From: Bacillota bacterium | Lineage (GTDB): Bacteria; Bacillota; Clostridia; Christensenellales; SZUA-584 | Assembly (NCBI GenBank): GCA_023460085.1 | Contig: JAEWRI010000043.1 | Span: 62,001-126,000 of the forward strand | Length of the DNA stretch: 64,000 nt | Direction: 5' to 3' | Shown here: positions 25,251 through 33,592 of the stretch, in pieces | How positions within the stretch are numbered: position 1 is the stretch's first letter | Layout of the letters: every line of letters starts with the position of its first letter | Translations under genes and position numbers: made by a program | Notes under the pieces: generated by a model | Database searches by the model: none | Seen by the model: only the letters and a program-made list of their open reading frames with translations | Told to the model about the DNA's origin: nothing

Positions 25251-25643
25251 ATGAGAAGAAGGTATATACTGACCGTGCTCGAAGATATCAAAAGTGTGGT
25301 CAGCGGCGTGATAGGCAGCATAAACAGCTCCGCACCTTTAAGCGATGAGCGGCGGTATGACATCGCCCTCATACTCAACGAACTGCTCGTTAATTCCTTC
25401 GAACACGCGCGTCCAACATCCCGCAACCCAGTTTTTGTTCAGGTTGACATGGTGGATAGCATATTGCATATCGGCGTAACCGACAGCGGATCCGGCTTCG
25501 AGTACGCAAAGCAATCCGCCCCGGATGAAGCCGATACGCTGCTGATGGAGCGCGGGCGCGGGCTAAAGCTGGTGCGTGCGCTGTGCAGCGACATCCGGTA
25601 CAACGACGCGGGCAACAGCGTCGAAGTCAGCATTACACTCTAA
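25251..25643 (+). CDS. Anti-sigma regulatory serine kinase, intact GHKL ATPase (RsbW-like)
   Basis: 130 residues. N-box NELLVNSFEHA with Glu and Asn in place, G1 box DSGSGF and G2 box GRGLKLVRAL, so ATP binding and kinase activity are expected. It lies 74 bases after the sigma gene. It could be the true kinase that phosphorylates the STAS protein at 23720, leaving the degenerate protein as the sigma-binding partner, or it may act on another antagonist. Confidence 0.85.
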   Translation: MRRRYILTVLEDIKSVVSGVIGSINSSAPLSDERRYDIALILNELLVNSFEHARPTSRNPVFVQVDMVDSILHIGVTDSGSGFEYAKQSAPDEADTLLMERGRGLKLVRALCSDIRYNDAGNSVEVSITL

Positions 25644-25754
25644 ACTTCCTCTCATTTTGCGTATTTCGAGCTTATTTGCCATTCATGGATAGAGGAGTTT
25701 TTCAGCCGCGCGGAGAATTAGTAAACGGACAAGCCGGGAAGGATACGCGGAAAC

Positions 25755-27020
25755 ATGGCAGACAGGCAAAGAACAGGCGTGAGGCAATCGCCCTATCGGC
25801 CTTATCATACGGGGTCTTCATCGCGTTCCGGAATGCAGGTGACGACGCGGCGCAGGCCTAAGGCTCGTTTTTTTGTGATACTCGGGGCGGTATTGACCGT
25901 GGTATTGATGGTGGTCGTGCTGCTGATCCGCGCTCAGGCTACAACCCCGGTGGAGCAGGGGCAGGCAGTGTTTGACAAACAATACGACATGCTGATCATC
26001 CGTACCGAGGCGGTGTACGAAGGAAAGAACTATGGCAAGACGGATTTCATCGCGGAGGAAGGTCAGCGCATAGCGGCGGGGGATGCCATCGCCGAGGTAT
26101 ACAGCTGGGAGTACAACGATGATACTCTTTCTCAGCTGTTGAGCCTGCAGCAGACGATACTCGATTATGAGGAGAATGTCAGCCGTGCGGGTGTTATCGA
26201 TCCTCAACTGAACGACATCAACAGCCGCATCAACGGTAAGGTAGCGGAAATCCAGGGTGTCGTCTCGGCGAAGGATTCACAGAAAGCCTTGGCGCTGCAG
26301 CGGGAGCTTGAGGCGCTGCTGGACGAGCGAAGCGAGTATTTGCGGGGCGCTGTCGTCGCCGACAACACACTGACGGGATATTATGACAATGAAGCGGCGC
26401 TGCTCGCGACGATCGACGAATGGCGCACGGAATTATCCGCAAGCCAGGACGGGGTTGTAAGCTTTTACTTTGACGGCTGCGAGGCGCTGATGACGCCTGC
26501 CAACATCGGCAGCTTCACGGAGGACGCGCTGGAGGAAGTGGCGGCAGGAAAAACCATAGAGACCGAAGGGGACGACGCAGCGTACGCGCCGCTTTACCGT
26601 ATCGTCGATACCACCGACTGGTATGTGGTGATGTACTCCGCAGACGCGATTCCGGAAATGCACGTGGGCAACGCTTTCTCGCTGCTCTTCGACGACTATA
26701 CGGATTTTCAGTATACCGGAGTCGTATATAATGCGACAACACTTGAAAATAATGGCGGCTTCGTTTATACTATACGGATACGGGATGATATCGGCCCGCT
26801 GATAGGCGAAAGGCGCGTGTCGGCCCGGCTGTATGGAGAGCAGGAAGGCCTGCGGGTGAAGAAGGGCTGCGTAAGCGTCAGCGACGGCGAACCGTATGTT
26901 GAAACGGCTGACGGAGAATATGTCCGCGTAGAGATTATTGCGGATGGAGGAGAATACTATCTGGTGCGCACCATTGAAGGCGGAGGTTCCCTATCAGTAG
27001 GGCAGCGCATCCGAGGTTAG
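25755..27020 (+). CDS. Membrane-anchored HlyD/biotinyl-lipoyl-like envelope protein
   Basis: 421 residues. A basic, Ser/Arg-rich cytoplasmic N-terminus (about 37 residues) is followed by one transmembrane helix (FFVILGAVLTVVLMVVVLLI) and a large external region. That region has a lipoyl-like hairpin (TDFIAEEGQRIAAGDAIAEVYS), a coiled coil (about 125-200) and a beta-rich part, as in HlyD-type adaptors. No transporter partner adjoins. The same kind of protein is often found just before yggS-sepF in Clostridia, so a role at the division site or in envelope assembly is plausible. Confidence 0.7.
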   Translation: MADRQRTGVRQSPYRPYHTGSSSRSGMQVTTRRRPKARFFVILGAVLTVVLMVVVLLIRAQATTPVEQGQAVFDKQYDMLIIRTEAVYEGKNYGKTDFIAEEGQRIAAGDAIAEVYSWEYNDDTLSQLLSLQQTILDYEENVSRAGVIDPQLNDINSRINGKVAEIQGVVSAKDSQKALALQRELEALLDERSEYLRGAVVADNTLTGYYDNEAALLATIDEWRTELSASQDGVVSFYFDGCEALMTPANIGSFTEDALEEVAAGKTIETEGDDAAYAPLYRIVDTTDWYVVMYSADAIPEMHVGNAFSLLFDDYTDFQYTGVVYNATTLENNGGFVYTIRIRDDIGPLIGERRVSARLYGEQEGLRVKKGCVSVSDGEPYVETADGEYVRVEIIADGGEYYLVRTIEGGGSLSVGQRIRG

Positions 27021-27025
27021 GAAAA

Positions 27026-27715
27026 ATGGCTTCAATAGAGGATAACATAAGGAATATTGAAGAAAGGATGGATTTTTGCGCGCGGAAGTCGGGAAGGACG
27101 AAAAACGATATTGTGCTCGTCGCGGTCAGCAAAACGGTGGGCGCCGAAAAGGTTGAACAGGCTATAAAGGCCGGCATCCAAAACTTTGGCGAGAACCGGG
27201 TACAGGAATACCTGAAGAAACGTGAGGTCATCGGGGATTCCGCCACCTGGCATATCATCGGACCGTTGCAGCGCAATAAAGCGAAGTACATTATCCCTGG
27301 TGTGGCTTTGCTTCATTCTCTCGACAGTCTGGATTTGGCGTTTGAGCTGCAAAAACAGTGTGAAAAGAAAAGCACGACGCTCGATACGCTGATTCAGATT
27401 AATATCGCGAAGGAGCCGACGAAAGCCGGCATTCCGGAGGAAGAGCTCGAACGGTTTCTGGAACAGCTGTCTGTTTTGAGGAGCGTTCGCGTGAAAGGGC
27501 TGATGGCGATACCGCCGCCGGCTCACGATGCGGACGATAACAGACGGTACTTTGCCAGAATGAAAACCTTGTATACCCGTTTTGAGAAATCGGTGCCGGA
27601 AACACCCTTTGCATATTTGTCGATGGGAATGTCGGACGACTTCGAAGCGGCTATTTTGGAAGGCTCAAATATGGTGCGGATTGGTACGGCCGTGTTTGGA
27701 GCGAGGTCAAATTAA
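27026..27715 (+). CDS. yggS: PLP homeostasis protein YggS
   Basis: 229 residues, start 5 bases after the previous stop. YggS/YlmE/PROSC family: VLVAVSKTVGAEKV with PLP lysine at residue 36, FGENRVQEYLKK, WHIIGPLQRNK and the phosphate-binding SMGMSDDFEAAI. It binds PLP without known catalysis and buffers the cofactor. It is usually linked to sepF in Gram-positive division clusters, as here. Confidence 0.95.
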   Translation: MASIEDNIRNIEERMDFCARKSGRTKNDIVLVAVSKTVGAEKVEQAIKAGIQNFGENRVQEYLKKREVIGDSATWHIIGPLQRNKAKYIIPGVALLHSLDSLDLAFELQKQCEKKSTTLDTLIQINIAKEPTKAGIPEEELERFLEQLSVLRSVRVKGLMAIPPPAHDADDNRRYFARMKTLYTRFEKSVPETPFAYLSMGMSDDFEAAILEGSNMVRIGTAVFGARSN

Positions 27716-27738
27716 AATTTCAGGGGGTTACACTCATC

Positions 27739-28206
27739 ATGGCAAAGGGTTTCTTTAACCGTATACTGGACGCGGTGGGCATCGAAGAGGAAGTTTGTGA
27801 GGACGATGCTGTTATGGACGAAGAAGAACAGTACGAAGAGGAATTTGAGGAGCCGGAGCCGCGCACGCGCAGGGGCGTCCGTCAGCAGAGCAAGGTTGTG
27901 AACATGCCGGGTACAGCCAGCGCTTCGCGGATGCAGATGCTGCTGTTTCAGCCTTGCAGTCTCGAGGATGCGGAAGGCATCATCGACAACCTGAAGGCGC
28001 GCAAGCCGGTGATTATGAATCTCGACGAATTGGACGTGGAGCTGGGGCAGCGCATTCTTGATTTCGTAGGCGGCGCGGTATATTCGCTGAATGGGGATAT
28101 CAAGAAGGTTGCGCGCAGTATTTTCGTTGTTGCGCCTCCCAACGTGGATGTCTCGCAGAGCATCGACGAGCGCAGCGGGCGGGACAGCTTCAGACGCTTT
28201 GATTGA
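27739..28206 (+). CDS. sepF: Cell division protein SepF
   Basis: 155 residues. N-terminal membrane-binding amphipathic helix MAKGFFNRILDAVGIE, an acidic/low-complexity linker (EDDAVMDEEEQYEEEFEEPE), then the conserved core (LLFQPCSLEDAEGIIDNLKA, VIMNLDELD, ILDFVGGAVYSLNG, FVVAPPNVDV). SepF anchors FtsZ to the membrane and polymerises into arcs. Placed between yggS and divIVA as in many Firmicutes. Confidence 0.96.
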   Translation: MAKGFFNRILDAVGIEEEVCEDDAVMDEEEQYEEEFEEPEPRTRRGVRQQSKVVNMPGTASASRMQMLLFQPCSLEDAEGIIDNLKARKPVIMNLDELDVELGQRILDFVGGAVYSLNGDIKKVARSIFVVAPPNVDVSQSIDERSGRDSFRRFD

Positions 28207-28287
28207 TATGCGCGAAGCAGGCTTCGCGCATAGCCTTATCCATTGGGGGGATAATGCTAGTAAGTGCTGGCGAAAGGAGACGTTGTT

Positions 28288-29181
28288 GTGCCGCTGACCG
28301 TCAAGGACATACTGGAAAAGACGTTTAAACGCTCCTTTAAGGGGTACGACGAGGACGAAGTCGATAGATTTCTCGATCAGATCATCGATGAGTTTAAGCA
28401 GCTTCAAGGCGACAACGAAGCGCTTCGGGTTGCGCTTGACGCCGCGAACGAGCGGGTTGAGCGCATTGCCGATACCGAGACGACCATCATGAATACGCTG
28501 GTCTCCGCGCAGAAAAGCTCGGAGCGGCTGCTGGCTGAAGCGGCGCGCAAGGCGGAGCTGATTATTGACAGCGCCCAGACAACGGCGCGCCGCCGTGCAG
28601 AACAGACCGCGCTGGAACTCGAGGAGGCCGAAAAGCGGCTTGAGGAGATCCGGGGGCAGGCTGCCCAGTTCGCGGAAAGATTCGCGCACATGATCAATTC
28701 TCAGGCGGCTTCGTTTGACAGAGCATACCGCAGTTACTTCGGTGAGCCGGAAACCGCCGGGGGAATTGCCGTGGACGCGACAAAGCGCATCGGCGCGGAC
28801 GTAGAAGACGGGCTCAAAAGCATCGGTGTCATCAGCGAGCCTTCCGCGCAGAAACCCGCGGAAACGCTGGAACAGCCGGAAGCATCCGGGGCGGAAGCGA
28901 TGCCTGTACCCGAAGTACAGCCGGAGTTTGTCGCCGGTGTGGAAGAAGCCCCAAAGGCAGCCGAGGGGTTTATGTCGCTTCAGGATATCAACAAGGCGCT
29001 CAGCGAGTTGGAGGAAGAGGACGGTGTAGTGCTGGACGAAAACACCGCAGAGTCTGACGACAGGCCGCGCTACGACGATTATTCCTGGCTATACAACGGC
29101 GACACTGAAACAAAGGGGCCGGAGATCTCGGGCAAGGACGATGAGGAATTAAAGTCCTTGATCGACGAGGTAATTGAGTAA
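28288..29181 (+). CDS. DivIVA-domain protein
   Basis: 297 residues from GTG at 28288, with GGAG at 28276-28279; this start gives the family N-terminus MPLTVKDILEKTFKRSFKGYDEDEVD. The N-terminal DivIVA domain (about 1-55, FxxxxxGYxxxEVDxFL) is followed by a long coiled coil (about 60-130) and an acidic, Pro/Glu-rich C-terminal tail ending EDLKSLIDEVIE-like. DivIVA proteins bind negatively curved membrane at septa and poles and recruit envelope enzymes. The tail is longer than in Bacillus DivIVA (164 residues), suggesting extra partner-binding motifs. Confidence 0.88.
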   Translation: MPLTVKDILEKTFKRSFKGYDEDEVDRFLDQIIDEFKQLQGDNEALRVALDAANERVERIADTETTIMNTLVSAQKSSERLLAEAARKAELIIDSAQTTARRRAEQTALELEEAEKRLEEIRGQAAQFAERFAHMINSQAASFDRAYRSYFGEPETAGGIAVDATKRIGADVEDGLKSIGVISEPSAQKPAETLEQPEASGAEAMPVPEVQPEFVAGVEEAPKAAEGFMSLQDINKALSELEEEDGVVLDENTAESDDRPRYDDYSWLYNGDTETKGPEISGKDDEELKSLIDEVIE

Positions 29182-29319
29182 CCGGCCCGCATATTCTCTG
29201 CAGCAGGCCGAGCTGGCGAAGGAAGGCGCTGATGCGGCGGGCCCAGTGGATAACCGTGCCGGATGTAAGTGTTCCGGTGCGTAACAATGCACATATACTG
29301 TCCCAACCCCTTCCCGATA

Positions 29320-29410
29320 GGGAGTCATCAAAGCTGTTTACGGCCTAGAGGGACTCCGGAGCGAAAAAGCGGCGGCGTTGAAAAGACTTGGCTGCGCACG
29401 CCGTTGTTTT
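29320..29410 (+). promoter_or_regulatory. Structured leader with terminator-like stem before the glycosyltransferase gene
   Basis: GGAGTC (29321-29326) can pair with GACTCC (29352-29357), and CGGCGT (29373-29378) with ACGCCG (29398-29403), the latter followed by TTGTTTT. GACTCC also overlaps CTCCGGAG, allowing an alternative fold. The arrangement resembles an attenuator. No known riboswitch core was recognised. The rest of 29182-29445 shows no gene. Confidence 0.45.
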
Positions 29411-29445
29411 CATGCGGTTAAGAAGAGAAGGGAGACCTGTGGCAT

Positions 29446-30645
29446 ATGGGCATTACAATTGGTGAGTTCAACGAGTCTTTCCCGCCGGTAGTGGATGGCG
29501 TTGCGGGCGTGGTCAAAAATTACGCCTATTGGCTGAACAAGAAATACGGCCGCTGCTGTGTGGTGACACCGGAGCATCCGGACGCACAGGACGATTACGG
29601 CTTTGAAGTATATCGGTACTCTTCTATCCCGGTACCCACGCGCCGGGAATATCGCGTTGGGCTGCCGCAGATGGATGCACCCTTCTGGCATGATCTCAAG
29701 AAAATACCCTTCGATATTCTGCATGCTCACAGCCCTTTTGGCGCGGGATTGGCGGCGCGTACGCTTGCGCGGAGAATGGATATTCCATTTGTCGCGACAT
29801 TTCATTCCAAGTATCGGGACGATTTCAAGGAATCCATCAAATCGGAAGTACTGGTTGAGGGCGTCATCGCGATGATCGTCGATTTCTTTGAGTCTGCCGA
29901 TGAGGTATGGGCGGTGAACCGAGGCTGCGCCGAGACGATGCGCGAGTACGGTTACCGCGGCGATATTCTTGTGATGGACAACGCAACCGATTTTCCGCAG
30001 CGCTGGCCTTCGGAGGAAGTTTGCCGGGCGGTGGAAGCGCAGTTGGGCATCGGGTCTGATGTACCGCTGTTCCTGTTTGTCGGTCAGCATATCTGGCAGA
30101 AGAATGTACGTATGATCATCGAATCCATGGCGCTTGTGAAGCAGCGGGGGCATCGCTTCCGGATGTTGTTTGTGGGCGATGGGCCCAAGAAAGAGGAGAT
30201 GGAGCGCATGGTCGAGCGGCTGGAGCTCAGCGATTGCGTCTCCTTTGCGGGGAAGATACAGGACCGGGAGCAGCTTGCGGATCTGTATCTGCGCAGCAGC
30301 GCGCTGCTTTTCCCATCGCTTTATGATATGTCTTCGCTTGTACCGCGCGAGGCTGCTGCCTGCGGCTGTCCTGCGGTGCTCGTGCGGGGTGCGGACACCT
30401 CTCAGGGCGTGACGGACAGGAACGGCTTTCTTATCAGCAACAGCGCATCGGCGCTCGCGGATGCGGTAGAGCACATCATATTGCACCCGGAAAACGCGCG
30501 CGAAGTGGGCGAGCAGGCCCGGCGTACGCTGTATCGCGGGTGGGAAGAAGCGGTGGATATAGCGTACCAGCGCTACCTGGTACTGATAGACCGCCATAAG
30601 CGCAATAAAATGGAACATACTGGAGGACGCAGCATTGTATTTTGA
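29446..30645 (+). CDS. Glycosyltransferase family 4 protein
   Basis: 399 residues. GT-B fold: N-terminal ITIGEFNESFPPVVDGVAGVV, FDILHAHSPFGAG, then the donor-binding half FLFVGQHIWQKNVRMIIESMAL, LFVGDGPKKEEMERM and the EX7E region LFPSLYDMSSLVPREAAACGCP. Resembles bacterial alpha-glucosyl/mannosyl transferases that build glycolipids on diacylglycerol or wall glycans. No membrane helix; probably peripheral. Overlaps glf by 11 bases, tying it to galactofuranose-containing glycans. Confidence 0.88.
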   Translation: MGITIGEFNESFPPVVDGVAGVVKNYAYWLNKKYGRCCVVTPEHPDAQDDYGFEVYRYSSIPVPTRREYRVGLPQMDAPFWHDLKKIPFDILHAHSPFGAGLAARTLARRMDIPFVATFHSKYRDDFKESIKSEVLVEGVIAMIVDFFESADEVWAVNRGCAETMREYGYRGDILVMDNATDFPQRWPSEEVCRAVEAQLGIGSDVPLFLFVGQHIWQKNVRMIIESMALVKQRGHRFRMLFVGDGPKKEEMERMVERLELSDCVSFAGKIQDREQLADLYLRSSALLFPSLYDMSSLVPREAAACGCPAVLVRGADTSQGVTDRNGFLISNSASALADAVEHIILHPENAREVGEQARRTLYRGWEEAVDIAYQRYLVLIDRHKRNKMEHTGGRSIVF

Positions 30646-31744
30646 TTACGTGGTGGTGGGGGCCGGAATTTCGGGGCTGACGATAGCGGAGCGTATTGCA
30701 AGTCAGCTGGGCGCGCGCGTGCTTATCGTGGAGAAACGCAGACATATCGGCGGAAACTGCGCCGATGCGTATGACGCCGACGGGCTTCTTGTGCATACTT
30801 ATGGCCCGCACATCTTTCACACTATACACAAGGATGTATTCGATTATCTTTCGGCGTTTACCGCTTGGAGGCTCTATCAGCATCGTGTGCTCTCTTACGT
30901 GGACGGACAGTTTCTGCCGTTTCCTATCTGTGCGCGCACCGTATCGATGCTTTACGGCGTGCCAATGGCCGCACCGGAAGTGGCGGAGTTTCTGAAAAGC
31001 GTTGCGGAGCCGCAGCGTGCTATCCGCACCAGCGAAGACGTAGTCATCGCGGCGGCGGGCCCCTACATCTACGAGAAGTTTTTTAAGCAGTATACCAAGA
31101 AGCAATGGGATGTGTACCCGGATGAGCTCGATCCCTCCGTAATCGCGCGCGTACCGGTGCGCGCCAACGGGGATGAACGATATTTCACCGACCCGTATCA
31201 GGGAATGCCTGCCGCGGGGTATTCGGCAATGTTTGCGCGCATGGCCGCGCATCCCAATATCTCGCTTCTGCTGGGCGTGGATTTTGCCGAAGTGCGCGGA
31301 GATATCCGTTGCGGTACGCTGATATACACTGGCCCGGTGGACGAATACTACCGGCACGAGTACGGCGCTTTGAAATACCGCAGCATTCGGATGGAATTTG
31401 AAACGTACGGCGTGCAGGAGTTCCAGCAGGCAGCGGTAATTAATTATCCCAACGATTACGATTTTACGCGCATCACCGAGTACAAAAAACTTACGGGGCA
31501 GATTCATGAGAAGACCGTCATTTCCAAGGAGTACCCCACCTGGGATGGGGAACCGTACTATCCGGTGCCTCAGCCCGCGCAGCAGACACTTTACGCAAAG
31601 TATGCGGAGCGCGCACGCACGGAAAAGAATGTGCTGTTTGCGGGGCGGCTCGCGGAATACCGCTACTATAATATGGATGCCGCAGTAAAAGCAGCGCTGG
31701 CTCTTTTTGAGACGCGGATACGCGGGGGTGTACAGCCTGAATAG
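30635..31744 (+). CDS. glf: UDP-galactopyranose mutase
   Basis: 369 residues, TTG start at 30635 with GGAGG at 30622-30626. FAD-binding VVVGAGISGLTIAERIA, EKRRHIGGNCADAYD, TYGPHIFHT, FNLP-like LPFPICARTVS and KQWDVYPDEL, with C-terminal GRLAEYRYYNMDAAV. The flavoenzyme converts UDP-galactopyranose to UDP-galactofuranose. Coupled to the upstream glycosyltransferase, it suggests galactofuranose in the surface glycans. Confidence 0.95.
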   Translation: MYFDYVVVGAGISGLTIAERIASQLGARVLIVEKRRHIGGNCADAYDADGLLVHTYGPHIFHTIHKDVFDYLSAFTAWRLYQHRVLSYVDGQFLPFPICARTVSMLYGVPMAAPEVAEFLKSVAEPQRAIRTSEDVVIAAAGPYIYEKFFKQYTKKQWDVYPDELDPSVIARVPVRANGDERYFTDPYQGMPAAGYSAMFARMAAHPNISLLLGVDFAEVRGDIRCGTLIYTGPVDEYYRHEYGALKYRSIRMEFETYGVQEFQQAAVINYPNDYDFTRITEYKKLTGQIHEKTVISKEYPTWDGEPYYPVPQPAQQTLYAKYAERARTEKNVLFAGRLAEYRYYNMDAAVKAALALFETRIRGGVQPE

Positions 31745-31751
31745 ACGCTCT

Positions 31752-31775
31752 AAGCCGGGCTTTTCCGGCTTTTTT
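31752..31775 (+). terminator. Rho-independent terminator after glf
   Basis: AAGCCGG (31752-31758), loop GCTTTT, CCGGCTT (31765-31771), continuing into a T run to 31775. Confidence 0.9.
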
Positions 31776-31842
31776 GATTCTGTGAATTCTGAGAATAAAG
31801 GGATATGGTTTAAAGAAGGGGCACCAGCCGTTCTAAAAATAT

Positions 31843-31871
31843 TTGGAGAAAACAGTCCGCAGTGATATAAT
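31843..31871 (+). promoter_or_regulatory. Promoter of the phosphate transporter operon
   Basis: TTGGAG (31843-31848) and TATAAT (31866-31871) with 17 bases between them, 41 bases before the ATG at 31912. Confidence 0.65.
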
Positions 31872-31911
31872 GAATGGAAATGTTAAAAGAACGTAAAGCA
31901 GGGGTGTTGGA

Positions 31912-32910
31912 ATGCAGGCAGGGCTGGTCATCGTAATCGTACTGGTGTGTGCGTCCATATTCGTGAATGGATGGACGGATGCACCCAACGCGATCACCAC
32001 GGTTGTTTCTACCCGCGTATTGTCGCCCAAAGCTGCAGTGGGGTTAGCCGCGGTATTCAATCTTCTTGGCGTACTTCTGATGGGTACCGCGGTTGCGGAA
32101 ACAATCAGTCGCATCATTGATTTGCAGCCGGGTAACGATGCGCTCATCACGCTTGCCGCTGCGCAGATCGCGATCGTAAGCTGGGCGGTGGGTGCATGGA
32201 GATTCGGGATACCGACCAGCGAAAGTCACGCACTGATAGCGGGGCTGACGGGTGCGGCGCTTGCAGGCGGCGGTGGATTTGCCGCCGTAAGCTGGGAGGC
32301 GTGGAAGCTGGTGCTCTGGGGTCTTGGGATTTCGTCTGTGCTGGGGTTTATTACCGGCTGGCTGGCCACCGTTGGCGTTACGAAAGTATTTGGCAAGATG
32401 AAACGGCAGACTGCGAACAAGTTTTTCTCATACGGCCAGGTCGTATCTGCGTCTGCGATGGCTTTCAGCCATGGCGCGCAGGATGGCCAGAAATTCATGG
32501 GCGTGCTGGCGTTTGCGTTGATGATGGGCGGCGTGATTCCAGCGGGTACGTTTACGATCCCGATCTGGATTATGGTTGGCTGTTCGCTGATGATGGCGAT
32601 CGGCACTTCCATCGGCGGCTATCGTATCATTAAGACCATGGGCATGGATATGGTCAAGATCGAGAAATATCAGGGCTTTGCTTCGGAGATTGCCGCATCC
32701 ACCTGTATGCTTGCATCCACGGTGATCGGTATTCCTTTGAGCACGACGAACACCAAGGGTACTGCGCTGATGGGCGCAGCTGCCGCGCGCAGGATGTCCA
32801 ACGTGAACTGGGGCATTGTGAAGGAAATGCTGCTGGCCTGGGTGCTGACATTCCCGGCCTGCGGATTGATAGGGTATTTGATGGCGCTGCTGCTCCACGC
32901 GATATTTTAG
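31912..32910 (+). CDS. Inorganic phosphate transporter, PiT family
   Basis: 332 residues with about ten membrane helices. The two family signatures, in inverted-repeat halves, are FVNGWTDAPNAITTVVSTRVL and FSHGAQDGQKFMGVLAFA, the second including the Gly-Ala-Gln-Asp phosphate/cation site. It imports phosphate with protons or sodium, probably as a metal-phosphate complex. Followed after 9 bases by its usual DUF47 partner. Confidence 0.93.
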   Translation: MQAGLVIVIVLVCASIFVNGWTDAPNAITTVVSTRVLSPKAAVGLAAVFNLLGVLLMGTAVAETISRIIDLQPGNDALITLAAAQIAIVSWAVGAWRFGIPTSESHALIAGLTGAALAGGGGFAAVSWEAWKLVLWGLGISSVLGFITGWLATVGVTKVFGKMKRQTANKFFSYGQVVSASAMAFSHGAQDGQKFMGVLAFALMMGGVIPAGTFTIPIWIMVGCSLMMAIGTSIGGYRIIKTMGMDMVKIEKYQGFASEIAASTCMLASTVIGIPLSTTNTKGTALMGAAAARRMSNVNWGIVKEMLLAWVLTFPACGLIGYLMALLLHAIF

Positions 32911-32919
32911 GAGGACGAT

Positions 32920-33537
32920 ATGGCAAAGAAAGCCGACATGGATTATTTTGAAATGTTTGTTAAGGGGGTTCAATATGCGCTGGACGCCGCAAGAATGCTG
33001 AAGAGTCTGCTGGACGACGGCTGCGTTACCCAAGAGCGAATTGCCTCGGTGAAAAGGATAGAAAATGAAGCCGATACCCACATGCACACGATGTGCGAAA
33101 GGCTGAATGTAGCCTTTATTACGCCTATCGATCGTGATGATATTTATCGCATCGCCAAAGAAACCGATGATATCACTGACAGTATCGAGCGCGTTGCAAA
33201 TGACATATGGGTAATGCACGTAGAAAAGATTACGCCCGATATGAGGCTGATGGGACAGTATGTGGTCGACGCGTGCGAGATGCTTGTGCAGCTGATGTCC
33301 GAGATTCGCAATCATAAAAAGAGCAATAAGCTTTATGAGTACACCGTAGAGATAAACCATATTGAGGAATTGGGAGACAAGTGCTACAAGAATGCCATTT
33401 GGGAGCTCTATGAGAAAGAGAAGGATCCCATCGCGCTGATCAAGACGCAGAGCGTGCTCAAGTCTCTGGAGGAAGCACTGGACGACTGCGAGGACGTGGC
33501 TGACTGCGTGGAGAGTATTATTATTACCAAAACCTGA
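32920..33537 (+). CDS. DUF47 / PhoU-like accessory protein of the PiT transporter
   Basis: 205 residues, AGGAGG at 32909-32914. All-helical protein: YFEMFVKGVQYALDAARML, RIENEADTHMHTMCERLN, FITPIDRDDIYRIAKETDDITD (metal-binding E/D residues) and LEEALDDCEDVADCVESI at the C-terminus. DUF47 proteins pair with Pit transporters and are thought to tune them, as PhoU does for Pst. Confidence 0.92.
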   Translation: MAKKADMDYFEMFVKGVQYALDAARMLKSLLDDGCVTQERIASVKRIENEADTHMHTMCERLNVAFITPIDRDDIYRIAKETDDITDSIERVANDIWVMHVEKITPDMRLMGQYVVDACEMLVQLMSEIRNHKKSNKLYEYTVEINHIEELGDKCYKNAIWELYEKEKDPIALIKTQSVLKSLEEALDDCEDVADCVESIIITKT

Positions 33538-33553
33538 AAAGCGGGCATACAGC

Positions 33554-33579
33554 AAAGGGCGGCCGCAGAGCCGCCCTTT
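33554..33579. terminator. Convergent bidirectional terminator hairpin
   Basis: AAAGGGCGGC (33554-33563) and GCCGCCCTTT (33570-33579) form a 10-pair stem between the convergent DUF47 and threonine aldolase genes. T tails are short on both strands. Confidence 0.65.
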
Positions 33580-33592
33580 GAATGCGGCGGGA

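Noticed and set aside
29182..29445. tRNA or T-box leader between divIVA and the glycosyltransferase gene
   Set aside because: No cloverleaf with a T-loop (GGTTCRA) and no T-box AGGGTGG sequence.
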